64,000 nucleotides of DNA, from positions 1,976,542-2,040,541 of the forward strand of contig JALPQD010000138.1 of NCBI GenBank assembly GCA_023101885.1, read 5' to 3'. The stretch's first letter is position 1. Each line of letters opens with the position of its first letter. Source of the stretch: Typhlomys cinereus (taxonomy: Eukaryota; Chordata; Mammalia; Rodentia; Platacanthomyidae). Under the pieces are notes generated by a model that saw only the letters and a list, made by a program, of their open reading frames with translations, did no database searches and was not told where the DNA came from. Positions 11,561 to 22,180 of this stretch are shown here, in pieces. Both the position numbers and the translations under genes were made by a program.

Positions 11561-11970
11561 CCATCAGATTGTTCAGAGTCTCTTGCATCCTCCACTCTTC
11601 CCGTTCTATTCCACTGGGGCACAAGCTTAAATCTTTCCAAAGCCTTCAGTGAGACAGCTCTAGGCATGCTATGAAATTGTCTTTATGCGGAAAAGGAAAA
11701 GAGAGATCTGGAATAATCTGTGCTGAAGACAAGAATAATTGATTTGAAATGAGAGGCGATATGGAGTACGTATATGCTCCAATATTCCCAAGATATCCAA
11801 GAGACTGAAAAGGTGACTCTGAGAAAAGACAGTTGGTCCAAGGGGTGGCAAGGAACCATGCTTTTTATTTTATTAATATTTTATTAATATCTCTCTGGGT
11901 TCTTAACTTTTACCCTGCACATAAATTTCTGCTTTTTCATTTAAAAGCCAGTTAATAATGATTATTTTAA
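11561..11970. other. Unassigned sequence
   Basis: AT-rich in its second half (11,860-11,960). No gene or repeat was recognised. Confidence 0.35.
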
Positions 11971-11974
11971 GAAT

Positions 11975-12075
11975 CACAGGTTAGATTACTCCTCTGCTCA
12001 AAAATATTCAGTGATTTCCCATTTCCTCCAAGTCTTTGAAGCTCTTAAACCCCAGCTTGACTTACTCACCTTTCC
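11975..12075 (+). mobile_element. L2-like fragment
   Basis: ctcctctgctcaaaaatattcagtgatttcccat resembles the L2 phrase cccctgctcaaaaccctccaatggcttcccat. Short and old. Confidence 0.5.
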
Positions 12076-12109
12076 TTGATTAAAACTCCTCCTTAGTAAA
12101 CAAGTCTCA

Positions 12110-12376
12110 ATGCTAGGGGAGCACTTATGTCTATCATCAGAGCTGTTTGAAAATATCCCAATCCAACTTCTAAATGTGTGTTAAGATTGTATTTCCCTGT
12201 CCCCTCTAAAATTAAGAGTGGTCATATGTCACACCCCTAGTGGGCATGGAAGGAAATGGAAGCACACAGCGTGCACAGTAGACGTCTTCTAGGATGGCAG
12301 TGATACAGTCTTCTTCCCTCGAGTGAGGGCTGAACCTAGTGATAGCTTATATCATGACAAAAGCAATGCTCTCTCG

Positions 12377-12426
<50 letters not shown>
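12110..12426 (+). mobile_element. MLT1-like LTR, 5' portion, with (CT)n tract
   Basis: Diverged MLT1/MaLR-like sequence interrupted by a (CT)n tract at about 12,368-12,428 and then by an LTR-A insertion. The remainder of the element resumes at about 12,857. Confidence 0.45.
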
Positions 12427-12431
<5 letters not shown>

Positions 12432-12851
12432 TGTCATGGTTAGGAACAGGTGTCAATTTGGCACTTAAGGGTTTGAGCTCTGGGCACATTTGTGGAGAAT
12501 TAGTAGTTAAGTCCAGAGCAAACCTGAAGGAGATTGTCTACCTGATAGGGAAGACCCAGCCCATGGTGGGTGGGATTAGGCCCTGGAATAAATCACAGAG
12601 AGCTGGTTGAGAGAGTTGGCATCCTTGTGTACACTTGGCCAGACGTGCTGGTCTGGCAAGTAGGGATCGTCCCTCTCTCAGCCATTACGTAGAGATGGTG
12701 TGGCCAGTTCCCTTGCCCCTGGTGTTGGTGCATGCTCTCCTGTCAAGCTGGAATGAGAATTGTAACCGGACTGTCGTAAGGAAATAAACCCTTTGTTCCT
12801 TTAAGCCGTTTGATGGTCATTTATCAGCAACCATGCAGAAGAACTGCAACA
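12432..12851 (+). mobile_element. LTR-A solo LTR
   Basis: It begins tgtcatggttagg and ends ctgcaaca (TG...CA), 420 bp. Flanking pentamers are cttcc (12,427-12,431) and cctcc (12,852-12,856), one mismatch. A poly(A) signal (aataaa, near 12,783) lies about 65 bp from the 3' end, as expected for an LTR. No internal retroviral sequence adjoins it, so it is a solo LTR. It splits an older MLT1-like LTR. Confidence 0.85.
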
Positions 12852-12856
12852 CCTCC

Positions 12857-13125
12857 CCACCTTTCCCCTTGTTTGTCCAAATGAAGATTATGTAGAAAGT
12901 TACTAAGGTGGTCTCCAGGCCTTAGTCCAGCAAATCCTGCCAATGACCTTGTGAGTAAGATCCCAGCTCCGTCGGACCTGGACATGACTATGGCCCCAGA
13001 AGACACCTTCACGGTGGTCTTATGAAAGAACCTGAGCCAAGTCACTCAGTATAACCTCAAAATGCTAGCATAATAAGTACATGTTCTTTTAAACCACTGA
13101 TTCTAGGGAACTGCTATACAAGAAT
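12857..13125 (+). mobile_element. MLT1-like LTR, 3' portion
   Basis: tgtgagtaagatcccagct, acatgactatggccccag and the near-terminal tcttttaaaccactgattctagg follow the order of MLT1 3' ends (ttttaagccactaagttt...). It continues the element interrupted by LTR-A. Confidence 0.6.
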
Positions 13126-13245
13126 AGATAAGTGGCCAGGAGGACTTCCAACCCAAACATACTGAACAAGTAGATGAACAAGACATAAACCTCTGCCTAT
13201 TGGGATCACTTGTTATTGCAGTGTAACTTAGTCTATTCTGATTAC

Positions 13246-13500
13246 AGTTACTCTTCACTGTCAACTTGACTGGATTTAGACCCACCATCTAGGATATTTC
13301 CATAGAGGATTAACTGAGGGGGGAAGACCCATTCTGAACGTAGGAGGTGTTAGCCCATAGGCTGGGGGCATAGACAGAATAAGAGAAAATAAAGGAGAAA
13401 AGACAATCAAGCACCAACATTCTCCTTTCTCTGCATCCCAGCCTGCCACAGCATGAACTGGTCTGCTAAGTCACACTCTGCCACATGCTAGACTGTCACT
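13246..13500 (+). mobile_element. LTR-B fragment (rodent MaLR-like)
   Basis: It contains tgtcaacttgactggattta, gaggattaactgaggggg, gaagacccattctgaa and a late tctctgcatcccagc, the ordered phrases of a common rodent medium-repetitive LTR. The same family occurs at 37.5 and 56.8 kb. Confidence 0.6.
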
Positions 13501-14083
13501 TTTCTCCTTCCTCCCTTCAGTTGTTTCTGTCACCCATTTGGCCACGGGAACAAGTTATTAACACACTACCTAATCACACGTGTAAATTGCAAAAGTGCAA
13601 TCTCAACGTAAATAATGACCATGGCCACCTGAATATTATTTCCTTTCCCTTTCAAGCAACTCATCTAGGTTCTATTACCCTGCACTTTAGGCTGCAGTAA
13701 TAATAAACAGAAATAACCACTGCACATCTCCCCCTCCCCAAAGCCCATCTCTACCATGCCAAAACACAGACACAGGTGGAGGCCCGACTCTCCAGGCTCT
13801 ACTATTAATGCCTTTATGGTCTTGGGCCATATAATTAGCTTCTCTTGCTTCCATTTCCAAGTTGGAGTTAATCACAGTATCTCTCATAGAGTTAATCGTA
13901 TTAAATAAGATTGCATAGGTATCATAGCTTGGGTTATACAAAGGACATAAGTGCCAGTGATATACATTTTCAAAATCAGGTATCAGGAAGATATTGTCTC
14001 CAAAAAGAATCCCTAAAAACGTACCTTTCATTGGTATCTACTTTTACATGTTACTTCTATGGTCCAAGCTCTAGCACTTCAAG
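13501..14083. other. Unassigned sequence
   Basis: No repeat or gene was recognised. A 114-codon minus-strand open frame (13,687-14,031) has no domain. Confidence 0.35.
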
Positions 14084-14094
14084 AAGGAGAGGGA

Positions 14095-14416
14095 GGGCTG
14101 GAGAGGTGGCTCAGGGGTTAAGCCTCCGCCTTGCAGGCGGAAGGTCCTGAGTTCGGATCCCAGATCCCACGTATAGACGCCAGGCGGAAGCGGGGGCGGC
14201 CTGCGCTTCTGGTCCTGGTAGAGCGGAGCCTGTGAATCCCGGGGCAGAAGGAGGTGGAGGTGTCCATGTTGGTTCGCGAATTCGTCCGTGGTTCTACACA
14301 CATACATACACACACACACACAGACACGCACGCGCGCACATACACACGCATATGCACACAGTTGAATAAATAATAATAATAATAATTTAAAAAATTAAAA
14401 AAAAAAAAAAAAAAAA
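14095..14416 (+). mobile_element. Young SINE-T, full length
   Basis: A complete copy with A-box-like and B-box-like motifs in the first 70 bp, a CpG-rich body (cgccaggcggaagcgggg near 14,178), a CA tail, gaataaataataataat and a long A-run. An 11-bp perfect target duplication aaggagaggga flanks it (14,084-14,094 and 14,417-14,427). Intact CpGs point to recent insertion. Confidence 0.95.
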
Positions 14417-14429
14417 AAGGAGAGGGACT

Positions 14430-15790
14430 CAGAGACAGAGTCATACGGAAGTTCAGGGCCAGGCTTTAACCACTCTGCCCCCACCAGTCAGCTCTCGGAC
14501 TTACACATCAAAAAACCTTGAGAGAGATGGACACCTTCTCTCAGACTTACCCAGCAAACACCCTGAGAGAGACAGACACAGTAAGTGTGAGAGGACGTGT
14601 GTTCTTAGGAAATTATTTGCAAGAGGACACCCACGGCCCTCCTCAACCTGGAGCCCCAAGGAATATGTGGGGTCACCTCTCCTATGCTGTTCTTAATGGA
14701 GACCCATCCTGGTGCAGCTTCACATAGAACTGGCTACAACTTGCAGGGCCCAGTGTGAAATGGGAAGGTTCCTCCCACCCCCACTTTATAAATGCTGAAA
14801 CATTAAGGCGCCAAAAGCATGAAACCCATCTTGGGCCCCTCTGAGCTCAAGTCCTATGTGACCACAAGAGTCATTTATAAATCTGTCTCTATCCTCAGAC
14901 CCCTTCCAGCAGGGGTCTTGAGAGCTGGAAAGAGGAACATGAGACATACTGTCTCTCACACCAACGTCACCATTCAAGCAAAAACTGATGTACCCAAAGG
15001 CCCAACCCCCAAGTCACCTCGGCATTTTGATTAAGAACCATGGTAAACTTGTGGATGCAACAAAAGAAGAAATTGATGTTTTAATACAACTCATTAGAGC
15101 ACCTTTATTAACTCCAGAAATAGAAAGAGGATATAAAACAGAAAGATTAGTTTAAAATCAACACTGTGCTGGTAAGGCCAGTGCGATTCCAGGAACATTA
15201 ATTGCTGGGTAGTCTCATTACTGATTAAATAAGAAATCTCAAATACCATTAAACAATTGTGATTAAATGTATGTCATTCTAATTGAATGTGTGGTTTATT
15301 GCCTTCCTCTGAATCGGCAGGTCACCTTCCTGCTTTGCACATTTGGAAAGGGCACGTCTCCGCAGTGACAACCCACAGCCATTATTTCTGAGCGCCTGGA
15401 ACCCTTGGAGTTATATGCAGGTGGTGAAGGAGGGCGCCACACTAAAGGGAACCTGAAGTGTTGAAAAATCAATCCCACTTCATGTCACGCCTGGGCACCT
15501 TCTCCTCTCTTCTCATTACCCAGCTCTGAGTTTCAGATGCCAGCGCCCAACTCTCTGCTTTTGTGGTGGTTGAAAGCGAGGCAGAGCGGGCGTTGTCTGA
15601 GCTCATGGAGGGGGCATTGCATGCCTGAAGCCAGTTCTGATCTGGCTGAATGGAGGAGAGCCGGGAAGTCTTGGGGCTACCCTCTCCCTCTCTTTGGCTA
15701 AGAAGCCTAGGAGAAGAGGCATCTAAGACTCGTTCCTTGTGGTTTTCTAAGCACAAGGATTCAAAGCTAATACCTTTCCCTTTGTAACTG
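14430..15790. other. Unassigned, partly AT-rich, possibly conserved noncoding
   Basis: No repeat was recognised across 1.36 kb. The part at 15,050-15,300 is rich in ATTA/TAAT-type words, such as those bound by homeodomain proteins. Whether it is constrained cannot be judged from one genome. Confidence 0.3.
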
Positions 15791-15794
15791 AGTC

Positions 15795-16052
15795 ATGGGA
15801 CATGTGGGGGTGTCTCTCTCTGTGTTTTATGTGTGTGCAAGCGCACCTACACATGTGCATACTTGTGGAGGTCAGAGGAGGATGTGGGGGGAGGGGGGTC
15901 ATGTGCTCCCATTCTCTACCTTGTTCTCCTGAGACAGGGTCTTTCACTGAGCCAGAAGTTCACCTGGCAACAGCAAGTCCTAATGACCTTCCTGTATAGC
16001 TCCACAGTGCTCACAGGGAGGCTGAGGATTTAAACTCAGGACCTCGTGCTTG
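15795..16052 (-). mobile_element. Composite SINE, antisense, split by LTR-A
   Basis: The CA/TG tail lies near 15,830-15,860, then a B1-like middle (ctcctgagacagggtctttcac), then the complement of the tRNA-like head starting at gctgaggatttaaactcagg. The head continues beyond the LTR-A insertion at about 16,485-16,510 (gcgagctctctgatcc). Confidence 0.65.
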
Positions 16053-16057
16053 CATGG

Positions 16058-16479
16058 TGTCATAGTTAGATACAGGTGTCACCTTGGTCATTGAAGATAT
16101 GAGCTCTGGGCACATTTGTAAAGAAGTAGTAGAATTACCTACTACTACTGTCCTACAGGATACTGTCCAATGGATAGAAAGGCCCAGCCCATGGCGGGCG
16201 TTGAATGAGATGAAGGAGCTGGCTAAGGAAGTTGGTGTTCTTCGGTGCACTTGGCCAGACACGTTGGTCCAGCAAGCAAGGACTGTCCCTCTCTCAGCAG
16301 TCCTGTGAATATATGCTATATTGTGGCTAGTTCCCTTACCTCTGATGTTGGTGTGGACTCTCCTGCCTAGCTGGATTAAGAATTGTAGCTGCACAATAAT
16401 CAGAGAGAATAAAACTCCTTGCTCCCCTATAAGCCATTTGGCCATAAATTTATCAGCAACATGCAGACAAACTGCGACA
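16058..16479 (+). mobile_element. LTR-A solo LTR
   Basis: It runs from tgtcatagttag to actgcgaca, 422 bp. Flanking pentamers are catgg (16,053-16,057) and catag (16,480-16,484), one mismatch. It contains gaataaaactccttg near the 3' end as poly(A) signal. Its insertion cuts through the head of an antisense composite SINE. Confidence 0.85.
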
Positions 16480-16556
16480 CATAGCGAGCTCTCTGATCCA
16501 TTGCCTGGGACTAAGAACCATGGGGAAATGGGACAAACATCTTGGTGTGGGTGTCT

Positions 16557-16558
16557 GT

Positions 16559-16603
<45 letters not shown>
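16557..16603. repeat. (CA)n microsatellite
   Basis: An almost uninterrupted CA tract following tgtctgtg. Confidence 0.95.
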
Positions 16604-16606
<3 letters not shown>

Positions 16607-16619
16607 CACTACAGTCATT

Positions 16620-17400
16620 CTAAATTACAAGCCTTGTGACATCACTGCCATGCTTCAGATAAAAACTGGAATTTTCCCACTTCAGAGCCTTTCCTAACTT
16701 CACCTCACAGTCTCCCACGTGCTATCTCTCCCAATGGCATCCTGCAGGCAGCGGTCAACCCTCAGTAGACACCTCTGTGTTTGGCTTATGCCATCAGCTC
16801 TCTCCGGGGATACTCTTCTTACAGGTGGGCAATTACTCACTTGGTGCCGCTCCAGGGTGGCAGATAAGGATTTGTTTCTCCCGAGGGTTCCATCTCAGTT
16901 CTTGCCACCAGGAGACAGTCAACATGACATCACATTGAGGTTTGGATGAAAATTCAATAGGGACGCTCTCTAGCATGCCCTGCTAGTGATGACCGAGATG
17001 GGCAGGCTGGTGGTCCTAAGATGGCAGGTAAGATGCAGGCATCATGTCCCGCCCACCAGAGAGTGATGTAATAGGATAGATCTAGTCCCCCCCCCCACTG
17101 TCAGAGTTATAGGCCTGGACTGGGCAGGGAACTTTGGAGCTACCACGGTGCTGGACAGATGGTGGAAGACCAGCTTGCAAGAGTAGTCACATGTCCCTAC
17201 AGATGGCGACCACAGGCTGAGACCTGTATCAACTCTGATGCTCGGGAATAGAGGAGTGCTCTAAATAGTGACTGGCTTCTAAGACCTCCTGAGCCTTGGG
17301 TAACCAGGACTCGAAGCTCAATTTGATTTCATCAGTGGCTTATCCTTAAATGTCACAGAGAAACCACATACTAGACTTTCCCCTTCCTGTCCAAAGGATC
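16620..17400. other. Unassigned sequence
   Basis: Mixed composition with a short C-run at about 17,088-17,097. No gene or repeat was recognised. Confidence 0.35.
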
Positions 17401-17404
17401 ATAT

Positions 17405-17782
17405 CATGGTTTGAATGTGAGTTGCCCCAGCCCCCCAGTAGGCTCATGTGTTTGCATTTCTAGTTGTGGTTAATGTTTGGGAAGGTTGTGACACCTCTCA
17501 AAGGTAAAGCGTTGTGGAGGAAGGCATATCACAGGGGGTGGGCCTAGAGATTTAATAGCCTGGCTCTGTTTCCTCTCTGTCTTGCTCTCTCTGCCTCCTG
17601 ATGGCTGTGAGGAACTGAAACAGCCTCCTGTTTCCACCTGCAGCCAGGCCTTCCTCTATGTAATTCCCATCATAAATGGACTACTTCCCCTCTGACACCA
17701 TAAGCCAAACAAATACTCCTTTCTCCCCTGAGCTGGTTATGTGAAAGTTCTGTCTCACAGCAGAAAGAGGAGTGACCAAAAC
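17405..17782 (+). mobile_element. LTR-B (MaLR-like LTR), near complete
   Basis: It starts atggtttgaatgtgagttgcc and proceeds through taggctcatgtgtttg, gggaaggttgtgacacctc, ggtgggcctagagattt, cataagccaaacaaatac and an end at gagtgaccaaaaca. The layout parallels MaLR LTRs such as MST/ORR1. No clean target duplication was found. Confidence 0.7.
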
Positions 17783-18145
17783 AGATGGGTTCCTCCCTGC
17801 TCCACGCCACTCCCACAAGCTGCTCCTGTCCACACTGCTAATGGGCGAGCACTGACCACTCCGGATACAAGCTGGGTGTGGATTACTACTTCTCAGGCCA
17901 TTCTGCACCTGCCTTGCATTCTTAATGCCTAGCACTGTGCCCACACATGGCAATGCTCAGGAAATACTAAAGGCTGGAGAAGAAGGCAGGGGACCCTCAG
18001 ATTGCCTAGATGCCACCTCCTCCATCTTCAGACCCCACCCTCCCAAACCACCCCCACATCACATCAGGTCCAGTACTGTGTGCCTGGTAATACCTGAGGT
18101 GCCCATCTCTACACCCAACTCACAGAGAAAGTCAGACACACTGGC
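17783..18145. other. Unassigned sequence
   Basis: A 118-codon open frame at 17,925-18,281 runs into a MIR element and has no domain. Nothing else was recognised. Confidence 0.35.
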
Positions 18146-18149
18146 CACG

Positions 18150-18345
18150 AAGGGTGACCTCTGCAGTCAGCTTGTCTGGGTTCTATTACATGTCAGCTGT
18201 GTGATCTTAGGTGAACCTCTCTGTGTTCTGTATGTAACAGAAGACAACACAGCACCGAGGATGAGTGTGAGCATTCGTTGAATACAGTGTGTGTTCAGAA
18301 AGATGCATGGGCCACAGTAAATGTTACATTATCACTGCATTATCA
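18150..18345 (+). mobile_element. MIR SINE
   Basis: tctgggttctattacatgtcagctgtgtgatcttaggtgaacctctctgtg follows the MIR core order, and acagtaaatgttac matches the MIR 3' end. Confidence 0.75.
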
Positions 18346-18364
18346 TTACTCAAAAAAAATCTGT

Positions 18365-18495
18365 CTCCACTCCACCAGGAGTTCCCTGAGGATCGGAACC
18401 GTCTGGCTTACCCTTGTATGATCCAGGACTGGGCACAGTCTCTAGCCTGGCCTATAACAGGCATTGATAAGTGACTAATAGAAGAATGAATGGAT
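18365..18495 (+). mobile_element. L2 3' end
   Basis: gagttccctgaggatcgg, then tagcctggcctataacaggcattgataagtg and a gaatgaatgga-type end match the L2 terminus. Confidence 0.65.
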
Positions 18496-18499
18496 GGAT

Positions 18500-19250
18500 G
18501 ATGAATGATGGCGATTGCAGCTGAGTGCAGTGCTCTCAGGCCCATGGAAGGAAAGAGAGGTCCAAGCGCTGTAAGGAGAGAAGCATTGGCTTTAACTGAA
18601 ACGACTTGGTAAGGAAAAAACAAGTTTGAGATGGGCTTGGAGAGTAGGGGGCTGAATCCCCCCAAGGAGCTTGGGTCTCCTTAGAGGAAATGGAGACCTC
18701 TAAATGTCAGGGCTAAGGAAGTGTTGGAAGGACAGAGAGAGATCCCTGCATTAGCTTCCCTCTCCCCTGCTTCCCTCCGCCTCCCCTTCCATTCTCAGGA
18801 AAAGCGAGCCACAGCTTGTGCAGGACCGTGCCCTGGGTCACTTCTTTTGTGCAGAACGCAGACGGAAAAGACACACACTAAAATAGCCAAGCCCGCTGCT
18901 TCCTTGGCTGTCATTCTGGGGCAGGGAAGGCTCCAGCACTTCTGTGAGCTAGAAATAAATGAAGGAGGAAGGGCAGCCACTCGATTGACAGGCTGCCTGC
19001 TAGATGGTCAGACAGGAAGGCTTTCTTCTCTGGCTCGTCTATTCTTCTTTAGTATAAAACAGAAATCAATAACAGCGTACTTCAAATTTACAACTGTCCC
19101 AATTTGGAAGTTGAACTTTCAAGCCTGCCTTAGGTATTCTGGCCCAGGGTCCTAGGTCTGAAGCCCAGAATGTTCTAGTTTATAAATACAGTCAAGAGAG
19201 TCTGTCAGAATCCAGAGCAGACCTTTCCATGTTAGAGTTTGAAATCAGAA
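18500..19250. other. Unassigned sequence
   Basis: A 144-codon open frame at 18,721-19,155 shows no domain. No recognised repeat. Confidence 0.35.
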
Positions 19251-19254
19251 AGAG

Positions 19255-19370
19255 GTTGAGGCAGGAGGATTGCGACGAGTTCAAGGCCAACCTGGTTATG
19301 TAAGAAGTTGCAGGCCAGCCTAGGCATATGTAATGCAAGCCTGTTTCCAAAACAGAGACAGAAGAGAAGG
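19255..19370 (+). mobile_element. B1-like SINE fragment
   Basis: gaggcaggaggattgcgacgagttcaaggccaacctgg is the second half of the B1/7SL consensus. The 5' half is missing. Confidence 0.75.
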
Positions 19371-19505
19371 GGAAGAAGAAATAGATGAGGGAGAGGAAGA
19401 AGGGGAGGAGCTGGGGGAAGAAAAGGAGGAGGAGGAGAAGGAAGAGAAGGGGGGAAGAAGGAGAAGGGAAATGAGGAATGGAAGAATGAGGAGGAGGAGA
19501 AGGAT
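19370..19505. repeat. GGA/GAA-rich polypurine tract
   Basis: About 135 bp of almost pure purine on the plus strand, probably expanded from the A-rich tail of the B1-like copy. Open frames on the opposite strand are translated repeat. Confidence 0.9.
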
Positions 19506-20650
19506 CCTTTGAAGACAAGACGCCCAGTGGGACTCTGGTTTCCAAATCTCATTTCATTTCTGCCCAGCACCACAGGCCAGTAGGTGTGACAAATTGTCTT
19601 TATCTTTGTCTAACCTTTGTGGGACCCATGCTTGCTTCAGGGTTTAACTTTAATATATGGCTTCAGTTTAATAGCAAAGTGCTTCTCTTAAAATGTCAGG
19701 CTGTAAAATGCTGAGTCACTCACCAAGAAAAGTTTGGTCCTGAGCAGAAATTAGAATCACTGGGGCGCACAGAGTCATACCACATATCCTCAGCCTAAAT
19801 AGAAGGAGACAGCGCTTAAGTTCAGATCAAATTTAGGAGGCAGTGCCAAGCTGCAAGGGGACTGTTTGCTGTGAGAGATGAGCATGAATCAGATAGACTG
19901 ATCAGGCCTCCGTTGAAACAGTCACTCTTGAAAGTAAACACAGAGGCATAGATGTGACATTCAGCACCTTGTGTGTTTAACAATCAACGATGCTGTACTA
20001 AATCAAACCGAAACCATGAAGGAAGCTGAGCAAATTGTGTTGGAGACGTAAGGGATGCTGCAATCCTGCCAATATTCCTAGAAGGTTCTTTTATTGCTGT
20101 TGATAATTGCATTGTTTTATAAATAAACCCACCTCCACAATAATAATTGTCTCAGGCAGAGTCATTAACAAGTCCTAGAATCATTGGACAAAATATGGAG
20201 AGAATCAGGATGTTTATATACTATTCACTTGCAAAATAAATATGAATTCCAGAAAAAAAAGAGTGAATTTACAGTGAGAAATCCAGCGATATTCTACCTT
20301 AAACAGGTAATCAGAATGACCACCATAATAGGGCTAACAGAACATGGGTCCCTGGTAGAATGTTCTGAGAAGCCCATGACACAGAAAATATCACAAGAAA
20401 CCAATTCAAAAACATTATAAATAATAACAAACCAATCTTTTTAAAAAAAAGAAAACTTGTCAAGGTTGTAGAAGACAGAGAACCTTTTTGTGGTACTGGG
20501 TTTGGATCCTGGATTGGAAAGGGGGGGGTGATGGAAACACTGCCCACATTTGAATTGATCTGAAGATGAGACATGAGTTTCATACCAATGTTCCTTTCCT
20601 GACTTTGAACATTATACACTAAGATAATAATACTGAGGGAGTCTGAAGGG
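19506..20650. other. Unassigned sequence, AT-rich in part
   Basis: No repeat was recognised over 1.1 kb. The segment 20,080-20,170 is AT-rich and repeat-free, and could be a constrained noncoding element, untested. A G-run lies at 20,520-20,529. Confidence 0.3.
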
Positions 20651-20654
20651 CTGT

Positions 20655-20985
20655 TTTACTATCATAGTTCATTGCTACAACAAAACACCTGCCCCAAATT
20701 AGAGAGAGAGGGTTCACTTGGCTCACGGTTGGGAGCCATATCCCATCCTCAGCAGGAACAGAAGGCAAGGATCCATGCTTGCTTGCTGGCCTGCCTGCCA
20801 GTTTGCTAGGACTCAGCCGACTTTCTCACAAGGGAACGGCGAAACCCGTAATAGGCAGGTCTTTCCACCTCAACCAAACCACTCAAGACAGTCTCCTCCT
20901 TGTCCAGACAGCTGCCTCCATTACAGAATCCTTGTCAATTGTGCCCAAAGTCTGCCTCCTCAGCGCCAGGCTGACAATGCTAACA
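20655..20985 (-). mobile_element. LTR-B-like fragment, antisense
   Basis: catagttcattgctacaacaaaacacctg, then agagggttcacttggctcac is the complement of the LTR-B 3' end (poly(A)-signal region then tgtcacagcaac-type end). Its inner part overlaps the left arm of the 217-bp inverted repeat. Confidence 0.55.
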
Positions 20986-21125
20986 CACCACAGAGCTATA
21001 TGGGAATTGTTTGCACTATTTTTTTAAAAGTAAAATGGACCCAAAATGAAAAGAGTTAAAAGTGAAAATTAAGTGGCTGTAAAGATAGAGAGAAGAGGGC
21101 TGGTGCAATGGCTCAGTGGGGGAGG
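20909..21125 (+). repeat. Left arm of 217-bp inverted duplication
   Basis: The reverse complement of this segment occurs at 21,789-22,005 with 213 of 217 matching bases and no gaps by hand alignment. The arm ends inside the head of a SINE (at ...cagtgggggagg). The spacer is 663 bp. Confidence 0.95.
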
Positions 21126-21216
21126 CGTCTGCTCGCAAGCCTGGAGACCCGAGTTTGATCCCTGGAAGATACATGGTGCATATGTGCTCTCTCTCTCTCT
21201 CTCTCTCTCTTTCTTT

Positions 21217-21259
<43 letters not shown>

Positions 21260-21270
21260 TTTAAAAAGAA
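21099..21270 (+). mobile_element. B2/B3-type SINE with (CT)n(CA)n tail
   Basis: A tRNA-like head (gggctggtgcaatggctcag; B-box-like gagtttgatccc) is followed by a short body and CT (21,187-21,210) then CA (21,221-21,255) repeats. The first 27 bp lie inside the inverted repeat arm. Confidence 0.8.
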
Positions 21271-21357
21271 TACTTTTCTCTGTAAATCTCCTTACAGTCC
21301 TCAAAAATTCTGGTAATTGATGAGAAATAACAGCATGATAGTAAGTATGTGACTTAA

Positions 21358-21418
21358 TAGGCCTGGGATATCACTCAGTTGGGAGAGTGCTTGCCTGCTA
21401 TGCAGGCAAGCCTTGGTA
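21358..21418 (+). mobile_element. ID/B4-like SINE head fragment
   Basis: gcctgggatatcactcagttgggagagtgcttgcctgctatgcaggcaagcc resembles an ID-type tRNA-derived head. It is truncated. Confidence 0.55.
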
Positions 21419-21785
21419 CACTAGTTACTCTTTTCTGTTGCTGTGCGAGAACACCAAAGTCAAGTAACTTAGAGGAGGAAGGGAGATTTATTCGGTTTAC
21501 GGTTCCAGAGGGGAGGTACAGTCTTTCATGGTAGAAGCTGCATGGTTGGCAGTGGAAGCTGCATGGCTGGTGGCAGAAGCCGTAGACAGGCTAAGCCACA
21601 CCCACCTGGGAGGCGGAGAGCTGCAAGACTGTCAAGTGCAAGAGCAGACTTCTCCCAGGAGTAGGGTGGGACTAATCCACCTCAAGGCCCCCGCCTGTGA
21701 CTGCCTTCCTGCAACAAGACTCCACCTGCTAAAGGTGCCATGACCTTCTCAAGCACATGAGACTGTGGGGGACACATTTCAAACG
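21419..21785 (-). mobile_element. LTR-B (MaLR-like), antisense
   Basis: actcttttctgttgctgtgcgagaacacc, tttattcggtttacggttcc and a far-end acatgagactgtgggggacacatttcaaa are the complement of the MaLR-like layout. It fills most of the spacer of the inverted duplication. Confidence 0.65.
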
Positions 21786-21788
21786 TGA

Positions 21789-22005
21789 CCTCCCCCACTG
21801 AGCCATTGCACCAGCCCTCTTCTCTCTGTCTTTACAGCCACTAAATTTTCACTTTTAACTCTTTTCATTTTGGGTCCATTTTACTTTTAAAAAAATAGTG
21901 CAAACAATTCCCGTATAGCTCTGTGGTGTGTTAGCATTGTCAGCCTGGCACTGAGGAGGCAGACTTTGGGCACAATTGACAAGGATTCTGTAATGGAGGC
22001 AGCTG
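21789..22005 (-). repeat. Right arm of 217-bp inverted duplication
   Basis: Reverse complement of 20,909-21,125 with four substitutions. It includes the first 27 bp of a SINE head in reverse orientation with no SINE body, so this arm is the derived copy or was broken at the same point. Confidence 0.95.
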
Positions 22006-22016
22006 GAGTGGACCCT

Positions 22017-22180
22017 CAGCACCATATTAACCAGGCATGGGGGTACGCACCTGTAACCCAGTGCTTCGGGGGTAGAGTCAGGAAGAGCAGGAGCTCAACA
22101 TCATATTCAGCCATAATTGAGTTCAAGGCCAACCTGGGATATATAGGAGACGCTCTCTCAAGAGAAAGAAAAAAAAAAAC
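22017..22180 (+). mobile_element. B1-type SINE with internal extra sequence
   Basis: ccaggcatgggggtacgcacctgtaaccc, then gagttcaaggccaacctggg and an A-rich tail at 22,169-22,180 are B1/7SL-like. The two halves are separated by about 30 bp more than expected. Confidence 0.7.

Noticed and set aside
14095..14170. tRNA gene at SINE heads
   Set aside because: A-box and B-box motifs are present, but the sequence continues into a SINE body and cannot form a full cloverleaf with an acceptor stem; the same head recurs at many sites.
16011..16604. 197-codon minus-strand open frame
   Set aside because: It is translated CA repeat plus antisense LTR-A.
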